From: Epiperipatus broadwayi
Lineage: Eukaryota > Onychophora > Udeonychophora > Euonychophora > Peripatidae
Length of the DNA: 64,000 nt
NCBI GenBank assembly: GCA_028023455.1
Contig: JAQFVV010012405.1
Coordinates: 8,537,291 to 8,601,290, forward strand
Direction: 5' to 3'
The translations under genes were made by a program, and so were the position numbers. A model generated the notes under the pieces. The model had not been told where the DNA came from and ran no database searches. It worked only from the letters and a program-made list of their open reading frames with translations. Below are positions 25,321-37,589 of the stretch, piece by piece (position 1 is the first letter of the stretch; each line of letters starts with the position of its first letter).

Positions 25321-27401
25321 TACAAATAATAAAAATAAAAGTATTGATAAAGTGTCAAAGAAGGTGTCAATGGTATGATATGTTAAATAATTATATATAT
25401 ATTGTAGCTGAGTGAAGTCTCACTTAGCTTCAATAACTACAATTCCTTGTATTAGTTTAACCATTTTTGTACAATTATCTGATTTTAAAAAAAATAATAA
25501 AAAGAAAGAAGAAATTAGTTAATTAATGAATATGATATAAAATAATTGGTAATGTGGTTATTTGATATAATCATATGTGCAAAGTAAGCCACATATTTGT
25601 AGTTAGTTGTGTTGGATTTATAATATAGCATTTCTCTCAAAATAAATGTTTGAGTTGTTATTTAAAATGATAATAGATAATGTTAAGTGTGTCATAAGAT
25701 ATCTTTTGTTTTATTTATTTCTAATTTGTAGCCTAATAACTGAGCTAATATTATAAATAGGGTAAATAATGGAAAATTGATTTAAAATTAATCTTCAGTT
25801 TTCTTAAAACATTCAGATAATAATTTAATCTTTAGTGTAAATTAGCCTTAACTTGTTAAAAGCTATTTTAATATAACATTCCCAAATATTTTTATTTGTA
25901 GTCATTAAAAATTATAACTAAATGTTTAAAGGTGAATTGTAGGTCAAATTAAAGGTATACGTCACTTCCCTATGTGAGTGTTTGCATGCATGGAGGTATA
26001 AAAAAAATGTTTTTTAAATTAGTTAAACTGTTTTGTTTGAGTTATGTCAACTCATTAAAGAAAAAGAAGAAAATGAATAAATAATTAGCTATAATATTAA
26101 TTTAAAAAAAAAAAAAAATGAGTGAATGAATAAAACAAATCCTAAAGATGTATCGATTAATAAATGAGACAAGTTTTAATTTTATATCAGTATTTCTATT
26201 TTTATTTTATGTAAATTTTTATTATTATTAATATTATTTCTATTTTTATTTTATGTAAAAAAATTTTATTATTAATATTATAAAAGAAACTAATTATTAA
26301 CTTTTTAAAGTGAGGTTGTTAGATCACATGATAGATATCTAAATCATTCTGACATCATTTATTAATCGATCTGTCTTCCAGCTGATTTTAAAGAAAAAGA
26401 AGTTACAGTTTAAAAAAAAAAGTTTTGTTTATTGGCTGTTAAAAGAAATTGACATTGAAATATGGGTGGGGAAATAGAAAAGAAAATTGATATAACAGAG
26501 AAGTTTATTATTGGGGGGCCTGAATTATTTCTGAAGTCTTCTCTTCTCTAGAACAAGTTTGAAAAAGTATTAATTATTTTTAAAATCTTATTATTTTTTT
26601 TTGTAAAAAAAAAAAGTATTGTAAATTATATTTAAGTTTTTTGTGTCTACAATGTACGATGGCTAAAAAAAAAAAAATAGATAATTCATTTCTTGGCTTC
26701 TAACTTTCAATTAACTTTTAAAAATTTTCATAAAATGCTAGGAGGAAATTTTATTTATTCTATCTTCAAAAATAACTACGTGAATAATATCTTCTATAAA
26801 ATAAATTTAAAATATATGCAGTTATTATATTTATTGCTAAACTACTATTATTGCACAGAACTATGTACCAGTCTATATATATTTAGTTATTCGTTAAATT
26901 AAATAAAACTAAAAAGAGGAAAATTAAAAATGTATAGAGACTTAGCTATCAGTTTTAAAAGACTAAATAGGTTTGTATTAATTTCACCTGGTGCTAATTC
27001 AAACCTTCTGCATTATATTAAATTTGCCTGACGTTAACCAAAACATTCTTCATTATGTTAAATTTACCTGCTTCTAAACTAATGTTATAGAATGTTTGTA
27101 CCGCAACTATTTAAGGAAGAATTTAAAAGCTTTTCTTTTAATTTGTAATTGAAGAATATAGTTCACGAGTGAAAAAAAATTATGAGAAATATCTATGCTT
27201 ACGTCTATACCTAAAGTTGGTAGAAGTTATTCTAAAAACATTAGGCATGCTGAATTCTCTGACAAATTGCTTGCACTCTTATTTTAAGAAAATATAAAAA
27301 AATAACTTAGAACCGTTTTAGTATTTTTATGCGAGAAATTTTTTTTAAAAAAAAAAGCTTAAAAATGTGTTCTTTTAAAAAAAAAAATGGAATAAAAATG
27401 A
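25321..27401. other. AT-rich intron sequence
   Basis: Highly AT-rich. A 44-base direct duplication (TATTTCTATTTTTATTTTAT starting at 26191 and 26235) and several A or T runs are present. No coding or RNA gene is recognised. Confidence 0.45.
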
Positions 27402-27409
27402 AGCTATAC

Positions 27410-27772
27410 CAGGGGTCCCCAACCTTTTTGCACTTAAGAGCACATTTTATAATACTGGCCAGGTGGCGGGCACCATTTATTTTTTCAATGTAAATTTATA
27501 GTTGGATATTGTTAATAATGCACATAATGTACAAAAAAATATTTCATAAATAAAATTTTAACATATAATTAACGTTTATATTTTTACGCTGTAAGGTATA
27601 GTATGCCCTACAATTTGATTACAATATAATACAATAATTTGTAAGAAATTTTAAAAATTAAATTTATTTGTATCAGATAAATATTTTTTTATCGTGTTTG
27701 GATAGCGGCGAGCACATGTAAAATGGTCTGCGGGCACCATGGTGCCCGTGGGCATAGGGTTGGGGACCCCTG
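27410..27772. mobile_element. hAT-superfamily MITE, 363 bp
   Basis: Ends are CAGGGGTCCCCAACCTTTTT and, on the other side, CAGGGGTCCCCAACCCTATG. An exact 8-bp target duplication AGCTATAC lies at 27402-27409 and 27773-27780. Inner subterminal GGCGGGCACCAT / ATGGTGCCCGTGGGC motifs are inverted. No coding capacity. It is a different family from the 6380-7168 element. Confidence 0.92.
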
Positions 27773-27780
27773 AGCTATAC

Positions 27781-30700
27781 TATTGTTTAAATAAACCCGG
27801 GATCCCATAATGATATTATCAGCTGAATAATTTGTTTTAGTTGCCTTTTTTTTTTTTTTTTTGTCACTGCCTTATTATATTTTATTAAATATTGCTTATT
27901 TAAACTATAATACCTTGGAATGAAGAACTGCATTAATTTTAAGGAACTATTATATATATTTCTTTCGGAAATCTTTGCCGTGTTTAAGTTAAATATTTTG
28001 ATCAGAAGCTTCATGTAGAATATCAGCCCGTCGGATAAATAGTATACATGTGTTTAATGAATAGCCAGTACGGAGAAAGCTGAAATTATGAACTAAAGTT
28101 TATTATATTTTTATTTTGTTTGTTTTATTGGTTTTAAAAAAAAAAAAAACAGGAAAATATTTTATGCTATATTTTCTTTATAAATGTATGTAATACTGTT
28201 TGGTATAAAATATGCCAGGTAATTAATTTATATAATTTTAGTCTTGATGGGTTTATTAGAATGTGTAGACATCCTCCCATTCTCAGGTAATAATATTATT
28301 ATTACATTTGATAAGCGTTTAATAAGTTAATGTATATTTTAGTCATTCTTATTCCATGGAGATTTTCATATCTCACTGTTAGCTTATTTGAATGTATGGT
28401 ACTTCACTCAATTACAGGTAAAACAGCCCAAGAAGTTATCAAAGTGTTTTCCATTTCATTTTTTATAAATGCTATATTAATAAGCGTTAATATTTTTTTT
28501 ATGTACTGAGAATTAATTTTCTCATATTGGTTTTATAGTCTTATTAATGTCCACTAGCCACTATAGCTTAATGTTTAATATTTTATTATGTGTGCATTGT
28601 AAATATTTTATTATGTGTGCATTGTATTTTTGTCTAGAATTTTATATGCGTTTAATATTTTTAAGTAGTTCTTTTAATGGTCATTTTGACATAATTTGCA
28701 TTGTTAATTTTGACATTGATTAATATGCATTGTAATTTAAAATTCTCGAAGATGACTTTAGTCAGTTAAAGTGATGTTGGTATCTTGTTGTTAGTTTAGT
28801 ATTTGTTGGCCTCATAGAGCAAGACCTTATTGATTATTACTAATATGCTTGATGGAGAAGACAAAATCCTCCATCCTTATTTTATTGCTTTTCCATGAAG
28901 TGATAGTGTTCATTCCCAGTGATGATTATCATATAGTAGGTATATGTATTTTTAGTGATTGTAATCACATATTTTGAAGGTGTTTAGATCCCTGGAGATG
29001 ATCATATATTTCCTGGTGTGTCTTTCCTGTTTCTGATGCACTGTGACAAGGTCCAGGCATCCTCTTTTCTGCCTCAAAGATAAGTATTTTGGAAGCCACC
29101 ACAGTTTTACTAAATTGTTCAGCTGTGCGGAGTATATATGTATTTTTGGCCTATCACTCATGATGTATTAATGCTATTTTCCACCACAGTAGGTGAGGTT
29201 GTATGTGTTTTAGATATGTTATGACAAGATATGTTTGTTTGAGAACTCTGTTTCTTCAGGTTGTGTTTAGCTATTTTAATGCTTAAAGGTATATCAATGT
29301 CTGCATTGTGCTGTTATGATAGTTTTGTCATCCACAAACCAACCAACAATAATTAATATTTATTTTTAAGTATGTAGATTATGCATATGGTTATAAGTTG
29401 CAATTCACATGTACTAAGTAAGTAATTAATATGTTCATCCAGAGTTTTTCGCCGAGGGAAATATAAGTCCTTCAATTTTCAATTTTAAAACAATTGGTCT
29501 AATAATTTTATGTTTTCACAAGAATTTCTTTAAATATGTATATAAATGACCTCTGATGAGTGACCCATGCATCTGATTTAATTTAATTTAAATTTACTCA
29601 AGTACTTTACTAGCTATAATCCTAAATAATGGAAGTGTAACTAATTATAATTTTAAAATGTATGCTGTATATGCTGGTTCTAGCACAGCTTTTGCTTAGC
29701 TTATTGTGTTAAATATGAACAGATTAGTTTATTATTCTGGTTGTTAAATCTTACCACAGTATTATAAAATGTATCAGTAAAAAAATAAAATTGTTTGTTC
29801 TGTTTATGCTATTATAAAGAAAATAAAGATATTTTAGAATATTTTAAGGAGTTTATTTGGATATATTTAAATATTAAATTAGTCTCTGTCACTCTTGTAA
29901 TTATTATTTTTTTATTATTAAAATAAACAGTTGGAAAAGAGTCAATAAGATATAATCAGTTATTTTATTTGATTAAAATTTTGCAATTTAGTGTTTAAGT
30001 CAAAGAAATGTTGTTAGTCAAAATATTTAAAAATAACAGCTATCTTGGCAATGTTTCCCTTAATTTTGTAAATATTTATTATGTTATATTATTAATAAAT
30101 CAAATTTGCTATTATTTAAAAAGTTCAGTTTCTGTTTGTTTTCTTTTAAGAGTATGCTATTGTCTTGAGTTCCAAAAGTTCACAAGGTATACAGAGTATT
30201 TAATACTGGGTTAAATTATATAAAGCCATGTTTATCATTGTGATTCTCAAATTGAATCACATTAACAGATAATCACATATTCACAGATAATATAATGTTT
30301 ATTTTAAGATTGATTTTAAGTTATTCTTATTTTCTCAGTTTGAAGATTATATAATATAAGATGAAGACTATTAGTGATTCAGAAGATTATTTACTATGTT
30401 TCAAACTGCACATTATCTTGTATATTTTTAAAATTGAAATCAATCTGCATTTAATTTCATAAGAAGGTTGTCTGTGAGTAGGTGGAAAGGCATAAAAAGC
30501 ACCCTTGTCCTTTTCCCAGCTTGAGTGATGTCCTGAGTAATAGGCTATAAATAGTTTAAATTTAGATTAATTAATCAAATCTTTAAATTAATATATTTTT
30601 TTTATGCTATGATTTAATGAAAGATAGCTATCTTATCTTGGGGAGGCAGTCATTGCAAGTGTAGTGCTTGCATCATATGGTCGGCCAAGATATCAATCGT

Positions 30701-31097
30701 TTATTCATCCTAGCAATCATTTATTAGGCAACATTAAACTTTTATCTTTCACAAGAGTTTAGTTAAAACCCCTGAGATTGTTTACTCTTGTTGTCATTGT
30801 TAATATGGTTTAGGGAAATAGTCCTTCAACAAAGTGTCATTTGTTTTATTCAGAGTATATGATCTGATAAGAAGCTGGCACTAATAACTATTAAATAATG
30901 ATATAAAGTGTACTTTATATTATTTATGTTAGATTATTGAACGTCACGATAGTTGTTTGCATTAGTGTTGAATTTTGTCTGTATCCGATTGTATATCTCT
31001 GTAACATTATTCATCTTTGATCCTATTGTAACCCCACTGAGTTAAGTCGTTAAGAGTCTCTAATATATTAGAATAGTAGAACACATACAGAATAGTT
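27781..31097. other. AT-rich intron sequence
   Basis: Includes a duplicated ATTTTATTATGTGTGCATTGTA motif (about 28575-28630). A moderately GC-richer stretch at 28950-29300 carries a minus-strand ORF (28952-29161) I cannot assign. Otherwise featureless. Confidence 0.4.
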
Positions 31098-31550
31098 CAT
31101 GTCATCTTCCATTCCCATGTCATCTCGATATGCATCATCTCATCTTCATTTCTCATATTTATCTTTCATCATCATTTTTTCATTCTCATCCCATCTTCCA
31201 TTTTTCGTATCATCATCTCACCTTCCTTACATTCTCATCTCATCTCTTTTCATATCATCCCTCTCTTCATCATCACTATCATCCTTCATCTCTCAGTCCT
31301 CTTTTTCCTTTTATATCATTTCATCATCCCTACTATTCATCATCATCATCAAACCCCCCCCCCCATGAGCCATTTATAAAAGGTTACAATTGGCGTATCC
31401 ATTCATTTCTCTTTTCCTTTTCATATCATCTCATTCTCATCATCTCCATTCATCAGTTCATTCTCATCTTATCCTTCATCATCTCTTCATTTTCATCTTC
31501 TTTCATCATCTTCCTTTCATTATCGTCACCCCTCCCCCTTCCTTATTATA
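31098..31550. repeat. Pyrimidine-rich TCATC satellite-like tract
   Basis: About 450 bases almost free of purine runs, made of irregular TCATCTTCAT / TCATCATC units with an interruption near 31350-31400 (C run, then CCATGAGCC). The two long overlapping ORFs here (Ser/His/Phe-rich) exist only because the repeat lacks stops. Confidence 0.85.
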
Positions 31551-32417
31551 TAAAACCTATTCATAGAACAGCTAAGTCTGAAAACTTTATATGATAATTC
31601 ACTAGTCAGATTTCCAAAGAATCATTTGAATATTTTCTGTCTGTCTTATTAAAAGTCATTCTCACATAGATTATGCATCCTATTTTATAAAATGCTGTTA
31701 AAGGATTATTTTAATCTTACTGAAGTAAATGAGTATGGGGATCAATTTAATTGTCAAAACTGTCATAATAAAGTACTCTTTTAAGACATTTATAGATGCA
31801 ATATTAATTAATTTTATGATAAAAAAATATTTTCTTTTAATTGTAATAAACTTATGATTATATTTATTAAATTAATTTGGCTGACGTTTATTTACTGTGT
31901 CTGTCTATCATATGTTTAATAGATATGGATCTCATACTTAGTAAGCTGAGCTAGTGTTAGGGGCAAGTAATTAATTTTATGTTAGATCTGCTCATCATCA
32001 TTAGTGAATATTCGGTCACCTCAAATAAATTTTTTAGATTCATAAATAGCCTAGCAGTGCCCTCAAATGATAGATGTTCTTAATGCATGTGGGTGTCCCA
32101 TAAAGTATTTTATTGAAACAGTGCAGCCAACATGGGAGCTTAGATTGGAAAAAATTAGGAATTAAAAAAAAGAGATCATTCTGTGCTAGTAGTGATGTTT
32201 AGAAATGGAAGATAGTTTAGAGTTGGAGTTTATCATTAATGAAAAATAATTATATATAAAAGAAATTAGTAATACTACAAATTGATGTCTGTATTTTTTC
32301 AGAATAATATACATAAACTTATAAATAAATATTAGAAAATACAGTAATTAAAATTTGTTAAAAATAACAAAAAATATAAACATCACTTAGGAAAGCTTTC
32401 AACTATCCTTGTAGTCT
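31551..32417. other. AT-rich intron sequence
   Basis: No recognisable gene or repeat apart from A and T runs. Confidence 0.4.
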
Positions 32418-33395
32418 TTGTCAACTAATACTTTGAAAGGTCAACTTTCCCATAATTCCGTGATCTTAACATTTGCTGCCTGGCTATTGATTAAGTCTTG
32501 CTTGTATTTATATATTAACATAGCTTCCATGATTTTTCTTTTATTATTATTTTTCAGTTTGCTCCTCACTGACAAAACTAGTCTGAGGATATTGGATGAA
32601 TAGGCACTAGATGGGGATTTTATGCATAAGCCTTCTGGCATCTATTGATTGCTCTAGTTTGCTGTGAGTGGCAATACATATAGTGAGTTTTGCCTGTTTT
32701 AATAACAGTTATAAGAAATGGTGATTATTAAAACAGGCAAAACTCTCCATACTGTAGTGCCACTCAGTGCCAACCAGAGTAATCAATGGATGAGAATGCT
32801 TGTGCATAAAATCCTTATCTAGTGCCTAATCCAATATTCCCAGAGTTTTGCCTGTTTAATAACAGTAATGTGCTAGCATAAGAAATAGTGATCATGTGAT
32901 GTTTAGTGGTTTAAATGATGATTATGTGATGTTTATTGGCTTAAAACCAATCCTGCTTAATAGGATAGTGATGGCTAAGGTTATTAAAGAACTAAAGACA
33001 CGAAAATATATGGCACTGAACTGACCTATATGACTATACAAGCTAATGAACTTGGATTGAAAACATTATGGTGTTTTCAATTTAAGACTCATAGTTTTAT
33101 AGTTAAGTAGAGATAAAAGGTGGCTGTTGGAGGGTTGCATTGGATCCTAAGATATAGGTGCAGTGCTCTCAGATCCAAGGCTCCTCACTGATGAAGGCCA
33201 CAAGTCAGAAACTAGTCTGGGGATATTGGATGAGTAGGCATTCGATGGGAATATTATGCACAAGCCTTCTGGAAACCATTGATTACTCTAGCTTGCTATG
33301 TGTGGCAATACGTATAGTGAGTTTTGCCTGTTTTAATAACAGTTATAAGCAAGCATAAGAAATGGTGATCATGTGATGTTTATTGGCTTATAGAC
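32418..33395. mobile_element. Nested or rearranged hammerhead fold-back fragments
   Basis: Several pieces of the 35650-36229 family in both orientations. There is a plus arm at about 32560-32700, a minus arm start at about 32740-32850, a second tail at 32850-32945, and a plus arm with intact ribozyme at about 33120-33395. At 32565-32595 the ribozyme has lost stem II (CACTGACAAAACTAGTC). Another short palindrome, GAGTTTTGCCTGTTTTAATA with its complement, sits at about 32685-32760. The ORFs at 32418-32641 and 33158-33358 lie inside this material. Confidence 0.7.
33173..33231 (+). ncRNA. Type-I hammerhead ribozyme, palindromic stem III
   Basis: Order: distal stem I ATCCAA (33173-33178), internal loop GGC, proximal stem I TCCTCA (33182-33187), core CTGATGA (33188-33194), stem II GGC-CACAA-GTC (33196-33206), core GAAA (33208-33211), stem III CTAG (33212-33215), UC (33216-33217), TGGGGA pairing proximal stem I (33218-33223), TA, TTGGAT pairing distal stem I (33226-33231). 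All core residues are present. Predicted cleavage is after C33217. CTAG is self-complementary and too short to form a hairpin, so activity would need two molecules or two copies pairing, as known for minimal dimeric hammerheads of animal retroelements. Not verified experimentally. Confidence 0.8.
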
Positions 33396-34272
33396 ACTAT
33401 ACTTGTATTTAAATATTATATATATAATTAGGTATGTATCTGTTTTTTAAAATTAAAAATAATTATATAGTTGAGACTTTTCTCTAAAGCTCATTATATT
33501 TATAAATTATAATCACTATTATTCATGCCATAAATCACAGATAAATGGTTTATTTCCAAAGTGTTTGTAAGAAATTTTTAGCACTGAAAACAACAGAGCT
33601 GGATTCTGATGATTATTGAGACTGCTATTCTACTAAGTGCATCAAACCTCACAAGGCATTGATAGCATAATTTACTTAAATTTTTTTACCTTGGACTCTT
33701 TGTTATTTAAAATCACAGTATGTCAATTTTAGCATGTGTGAAGAGTAGTTGCTTCCACAATATTAGAGATATATAAATCACTATGTTAGTAATTTATAAT
33801 TAGCTATAGTTATAATTGTGATTGAGTCAACTATGCATAGTGTAAATTGATTTTTATATATTTATAGGTTAAATCGGTAAAAAACTTTTAAGTTATCATT
33901 ATTAAGAACTTATTCAATGTTTGAAAAAAAAATATGGCTTTGCTCATTTGAATTGGAACTTTTATACGCAAGTTATTTTTTTGATATTTGAAATAATACC
34001 ATAAAATTATTATTTTGAATACAAAGGTTTGTAATATGATTAGCTATCTGTAAATGCAGAAACAATTTTAGCATGAATTTTGTGAGCCTTTTTTTGATTC
34101 TGTATCTTATTCTTACTTTATATATTAAAAAAAATTGTTTATAAAATGTCTAACCTATAAAGAATATAGACTATGATAATAAATATTGTTTTTTAATAGC
34201 TATTAATTATATTTGTGGAGATCCAAATTTTTCTACTTTTTATAAATAATTAATTTGTATTATTTATTTTAG

Positions 34273-34565
34273 AAAAACTTGGTGGTATGAATGAGAATTC
34301 TACAACAGTAGACCTTCCAAATTCTAACATCACTCCCAAAGTAATTTGTTCCTGTGTATTAGAAGCAGCCAATGTTGCTCCAATCACTACAAATGACGAG
34401 TCTCTTTACCATTTTGCTGCGGAAACTTTAAGTACTAGAACACTTGTCCTGGTAACCATTAAAATATTGGATAATCAAAAAGTTAGTATACTTGTCAACT
34501 GCGAAAAAATGGTAATGGGTTCCATGCTTGTCAAAGAGATCAAGACATCTTTAATGAGGACTTGA
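34273..34565 (+). CDS. AP-3 complex subunit beta, last coding exon
   Basis: Starts after TTATTTTAG and completes the codon split with 20170. It encodes KKLGGMNENSTTVDLPNSNI, TPKVICSCVLEAANVAPIT, TNDESLYHFAAETLSTRTLV and LVTIKILDNQKVSILVNCEK, then MVMGSMLVKEIKTSLMRT and a TGA stop at 34563-34565. It matches the extreme C terminus of animal beta-3: V..AANVG..P......HRFAAKT, then LVTV.L......L.IN.EK.V.GS.L..E.K..L. The length and last residues suggest a complete, intact end of the protein. The ATG at 34287 is internal and not a start. Confidence 0.95.
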
Positions 34566-34643
34566 TTATTATTTATATAAAGACTAATATTATATTAAGG
34601 TTTAAGCATGTTTTAATGTGAATTACTAAAACATTTTTAAAAA

Positions 34644-34649
34644 AATAAA
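34644..34649 (+). promoter_or_regulatory. Candidate AP-3 beta polyadenylation signal
   Basis: First canonical AATAAA after the stop codon, 79 bases downstream. In sequence this AT-rich it may be fortuitous, and later signals are possible. Confidence 0.4.
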
Positions 34650-35636
34650 TTAAAATGATAATATCAGGAAAATATTTTTCAAATTGGTATAAAATATATT
34701 ATCAATTACTTACAATGTAACTTTTTTTTTTAATGTTTTCAATCTTTTATAAATATATATAAACTAATGTTATTAACTATCTGAAATATTTATATGTTGA
34801 AAATTTTAATTGCTGCATTCCTATGGTTACCCTCAGTAATAAACAATGCCAACAGAATAATGATTATTATTGTTGGGAAGTTTTTTTCAGATTTAGATTA
34901 GGTTCAATCTCTCATTGCTTGATAACGGAGTATTAAATGAACTCCTCACAAAAATATTACATTAGCTTTTTATTTTGGATTTTATCTTATTTTTGTAAAT
35001 TAATCAATTTTCAGATTCAAAATCATGGTTACACAAAGTGTTTCTTAGGTAATACCCAATTTTTAAAATTTTATAAAATAATCTTTTAATAAGCAAGAAC
35101 AAACATAATCATCTAATTCTCCAGTTATTTATTAGAAGCCTTTCTGGAAAAGACCTTTGATTTTGTTTTTTTTCTGTATACTGTATCTTTCAGTATGTCT
35201 AATAAGAAAAAATTAGCAAAGTGAAATCTAGTGATTTTGAAAATTTACAAGATGACCATGCACTTACCACTCCCAACTTTAAAGCTGGTTTTAAGCCATT
35301 CATGGACAATAATTCCATTATAAGATAGGCTCCTCTGTTGGAAGAAACTATCATGAAAAATCATAATTTGGGATCAAAATTTATTTGAAGAAGTTTGAAG
35401 CAATTTGCTGCATATCCCGTATTACCAAAAAAAAAAAAAGGAGAATGCTTTGAAGTGAAAATGTAGACTAAACAGTAATTAGAACATCAATTTTTTTTTT
35501 CAACTATTGCCTTTGGAATTTCCAATATCCAATTTTCATGATTATTGTGAATTATGTTAACATCGCAATCTGAAAATTTTGAAACATATATGGAATGTGT
35601 AAGCTTTTCTTCTTTAGTAATGATCAAACATTCAAG
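34650..35636. other. AT-rich 3' flank of AP-3 beta
   Basis: No gene recognised. The ORF at 35487-35681 crosses into the next mobile element and is not supported. Confidence 0.45.
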
Positions 35637-35751
35637 GAGTTTACTTCTACAGAAGCAAAACTCTCCATACAGTAGTGCCACTCAGTGCAAGCCAGAGTAA
35701 TCGATGGATGCAAGAAGATTTATGCATAAAATCTTTATCTAGTGCCTACTC

Positions 35752-35810
35752 ATCCAATATCCCCAGACTAGTTTCTGACATGTGGCTTTCATCAGTGAGG
35801 AGCTTTGGAT
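35752..35810 (-). ncRNA. Type-I hammerhead ribozyme, left arm
   Basis: On the minus strand: ATCCAA, AGC loop, TCCTCA, CTGATGA (35789-35795), a weak stem II segment (35776-35788), GAAA (35772-35775), CTAG (35768-35771), UC, TGGGGA, TA, TTGGAT. Both stem I parts pair perfectly, with one G-U. Stem II (AAGCCACATGTCA) is degraded compared with other copies. Predicted cleavage lies between plus-strand positions 35766 and 35765. The core is intact. Confidence 0.75.
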
Positions 35811-36020
35811 CTGAGAGCACTGCACCTAGATCTTAGGATCCAATGCAACCCTCCAGCAACACCTTTTACTTTTTTAGCTAACTATAAAGCTCTGAGACCA
35901 AAATGAAAACAGTAATATTTTCAAACTAATAGTTGTATAGCTGCATATTTAGCTAAAAAAGTAAAAGATGGCTGCTGGAAGATTGCATTGGATTCTAAGA
36001 TCTAGGTGCAGTGCTCTCAG

Positions 36021-36079
36021 ATCCAAGGCTCTTCACTGATGAAAGTCCCAAGCTAGAAACTAGTCTGGGGATATTGGAT
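36021..36079 (+). ncRNA. Type-I hammerhead ribozyme, right arm
   Basis: ATCCAA (36021-36026), GGC loop, TCTTCA, CTGATGA (36036-36042), stem II AGT-CCCAA-GCT (36044-36054), GAAA (36056-36059), CTAG (36060-36063), UC (36064-36065), TGGGGA, TA, TTGGAT (36074-36079). Stem I proximal pairing uses two G-U pairs. The core is intact and predicted cleavage is after C36065. It differs from the left-arm copy at several stem positions that keep pairing, suggesting past selection or recent gene activity. Confidence 0.8.
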
Positions 36080-36242
36080 GAGTAGGCACTAGATAGGGAT
36101 TTTATTCACAAATCTTCCTACATCCATTGATTATTGTGGCTTGCACAGAGTGGTGCTACTGTATAGATAGTTTTGCCTCTGTGAAAAACAGCTTGTGTGG
36201 GCATAAAGAATGGTGAGCGTGATGTTTGAGAGTTTACTTCTA

Positions 36243-37580
36243 ATTTATCTGAAAGATATTTGATGAAATTTAAAACCTTTGATTAAAAAAATGCATCAAT
36301 ATTACTTTAACCAATTTTTTTTAACATATCTGCTACAGATAGTTTCATTAAATTTCATAATTGTTTTAACAGTGATTTTGGAATATTCAATTCCATAGTT
36401 ATTTATCCATGAGCTGTTTTCATTTTATTTTGATTCATAATAACATCTGACAATAGCAATTCATTGTGTTTTTTTTACTTAAGTGAATATCATCCATGGT
36501 GTTATTAGCAACAACAAAAAAAAAGGAGTATTTTTTGCATAAATTGAAATAATGAAGTAATAAATATGAATGATTTAGATTCACCAGAAATTACTTATGA
36601 AACATTGTGTGTGTATATATATATATATATTTTGTGAAAACATTCTAAATAAATTTTGACTTTTTATTTGTATATAAATATTATTAAACATTTCTGACAT
36701 TTAAAAAAAGAAGTCTTACTATTTAATTAAAGCAAGTATATAGTTAAGCTTATGCTATAATTTTATTATTTATACAATACTTGTCAACTTTATTACTTGT
36801 AGAAACTCCTTTAAATATAAAATACAATAAAATTAACAATTCAAAATATATGTAAACTCATTCACAACAGTCATTATATGACTGTGATATATAAAAGATC
36901 TGAATTTCAGTATCTAAATATATATATGTCTATATTAAACTTTTCCAGCAATAATTAATAAATAAAAAAATTAATCATCAGTAAAAAGTGTATAAGTACA
37001 TGCATTACTTTATGATTTGATTAATTATTTTTATTATATATCTAAATCCATGATCTAATATGTGTAGTAAATTTGACAAATATATTTTATTCAGACAAAT
37101 GTAAATCTGTGATGTTCATATAGCCTCATTCAAATTGCTTTATGGTTCCTATTGTTTATTAGTTCTTTGCAATTTGAACTTTATATATATTTATAGATGC
37201 TCATGCACACAAGTATCCATTTTATATGAACTTGTTAATCATAATTTATCATCAGAATATATTTCACAGATTTGATTAAACTTTATTTAAATATTATAAA
37301 ATTATCAATATCACTAGCAAATTATATAAAGAGGACTGTGATATTTATCTGGTTAAAAATATATATATACGTTAAATTATGTGCTGAATTCTTTTGGCAT
37401 ATATTTAATGTAGATAATTTATTAACATATTTTAAATGACAAATTTCAATTTTTTTGTGTTTGTTGCTAAAAATTGTGATCTTAATGTATATTATTCCTT
37501 TCCCTTCCATATCCATGACAAATGAATCCAAATCTTGGCATGGTTGCCAAAATATGTAGATAGTAGTTAATCATAATAAG
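36243..37580. other. AT-rich intergenic sequence
   Basis: Contains (TA)n near 36610 and no supported gene. Confidence 0.45.
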
Positions 37581-37589
37581 TGTAAAAGT

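Larger units (their letters stand above)
20171..34272 (+). other. AP-3 beta intron, 14.1 kb
   Basis: Phase 1, donor GTAAGT, acceptor TTATTTTAG. It hosts an antisense RTE-like LINE, a hAT MITE, a pyrimidine-rich satellite and hammerhead-bearing fold-back fragments, all listed separately. Confidence 0.75.
35650..36229 (+). mobile_element. Fold-back hammerhead element, best full copy (580 bp)
   Basis: The left arm (from 35650, CAGAAGCAAAACTCTCCATA) and right arm (to about 36183, TAGTTTTGCCTCTG) are imperfect reverse complements of roughly 260 bases. A one-sided tail of about 46 bases (36184-36229) follows. An exact 13-bp duplication GAGTTTACTTCTA lies at 35637-35649 and 36230-36242, so the inverted dimer plus tail inserted as one unit. 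Each arm carries an intact hammerhead, minus in the left arm and plus in the right, so they point outwards. No coding capacity. Target-duplication length argues against DNA transposons and fits insertion by reverse transcription. Confidence 0.85.

Noticed and set aside
28952-29161. Minus-strand 69-residue ORF as a possible GIY-YIG end
   Set aside because: I could not place any diagnostic motif; similarity to PLE C termini was too vague.
31099-31594. Two overlapping ORFs of 89 and 154 residues, Ser/His/Phe-rich
   Set aside because: They are translations of the TCATC-rich low-complexity tract in two frames; no domain and no splice context.
33158-33358. 66-residue ORF
   Set aside because: Lies entirely within the hammerhead fold-back arm, overlapping the ribozyme.
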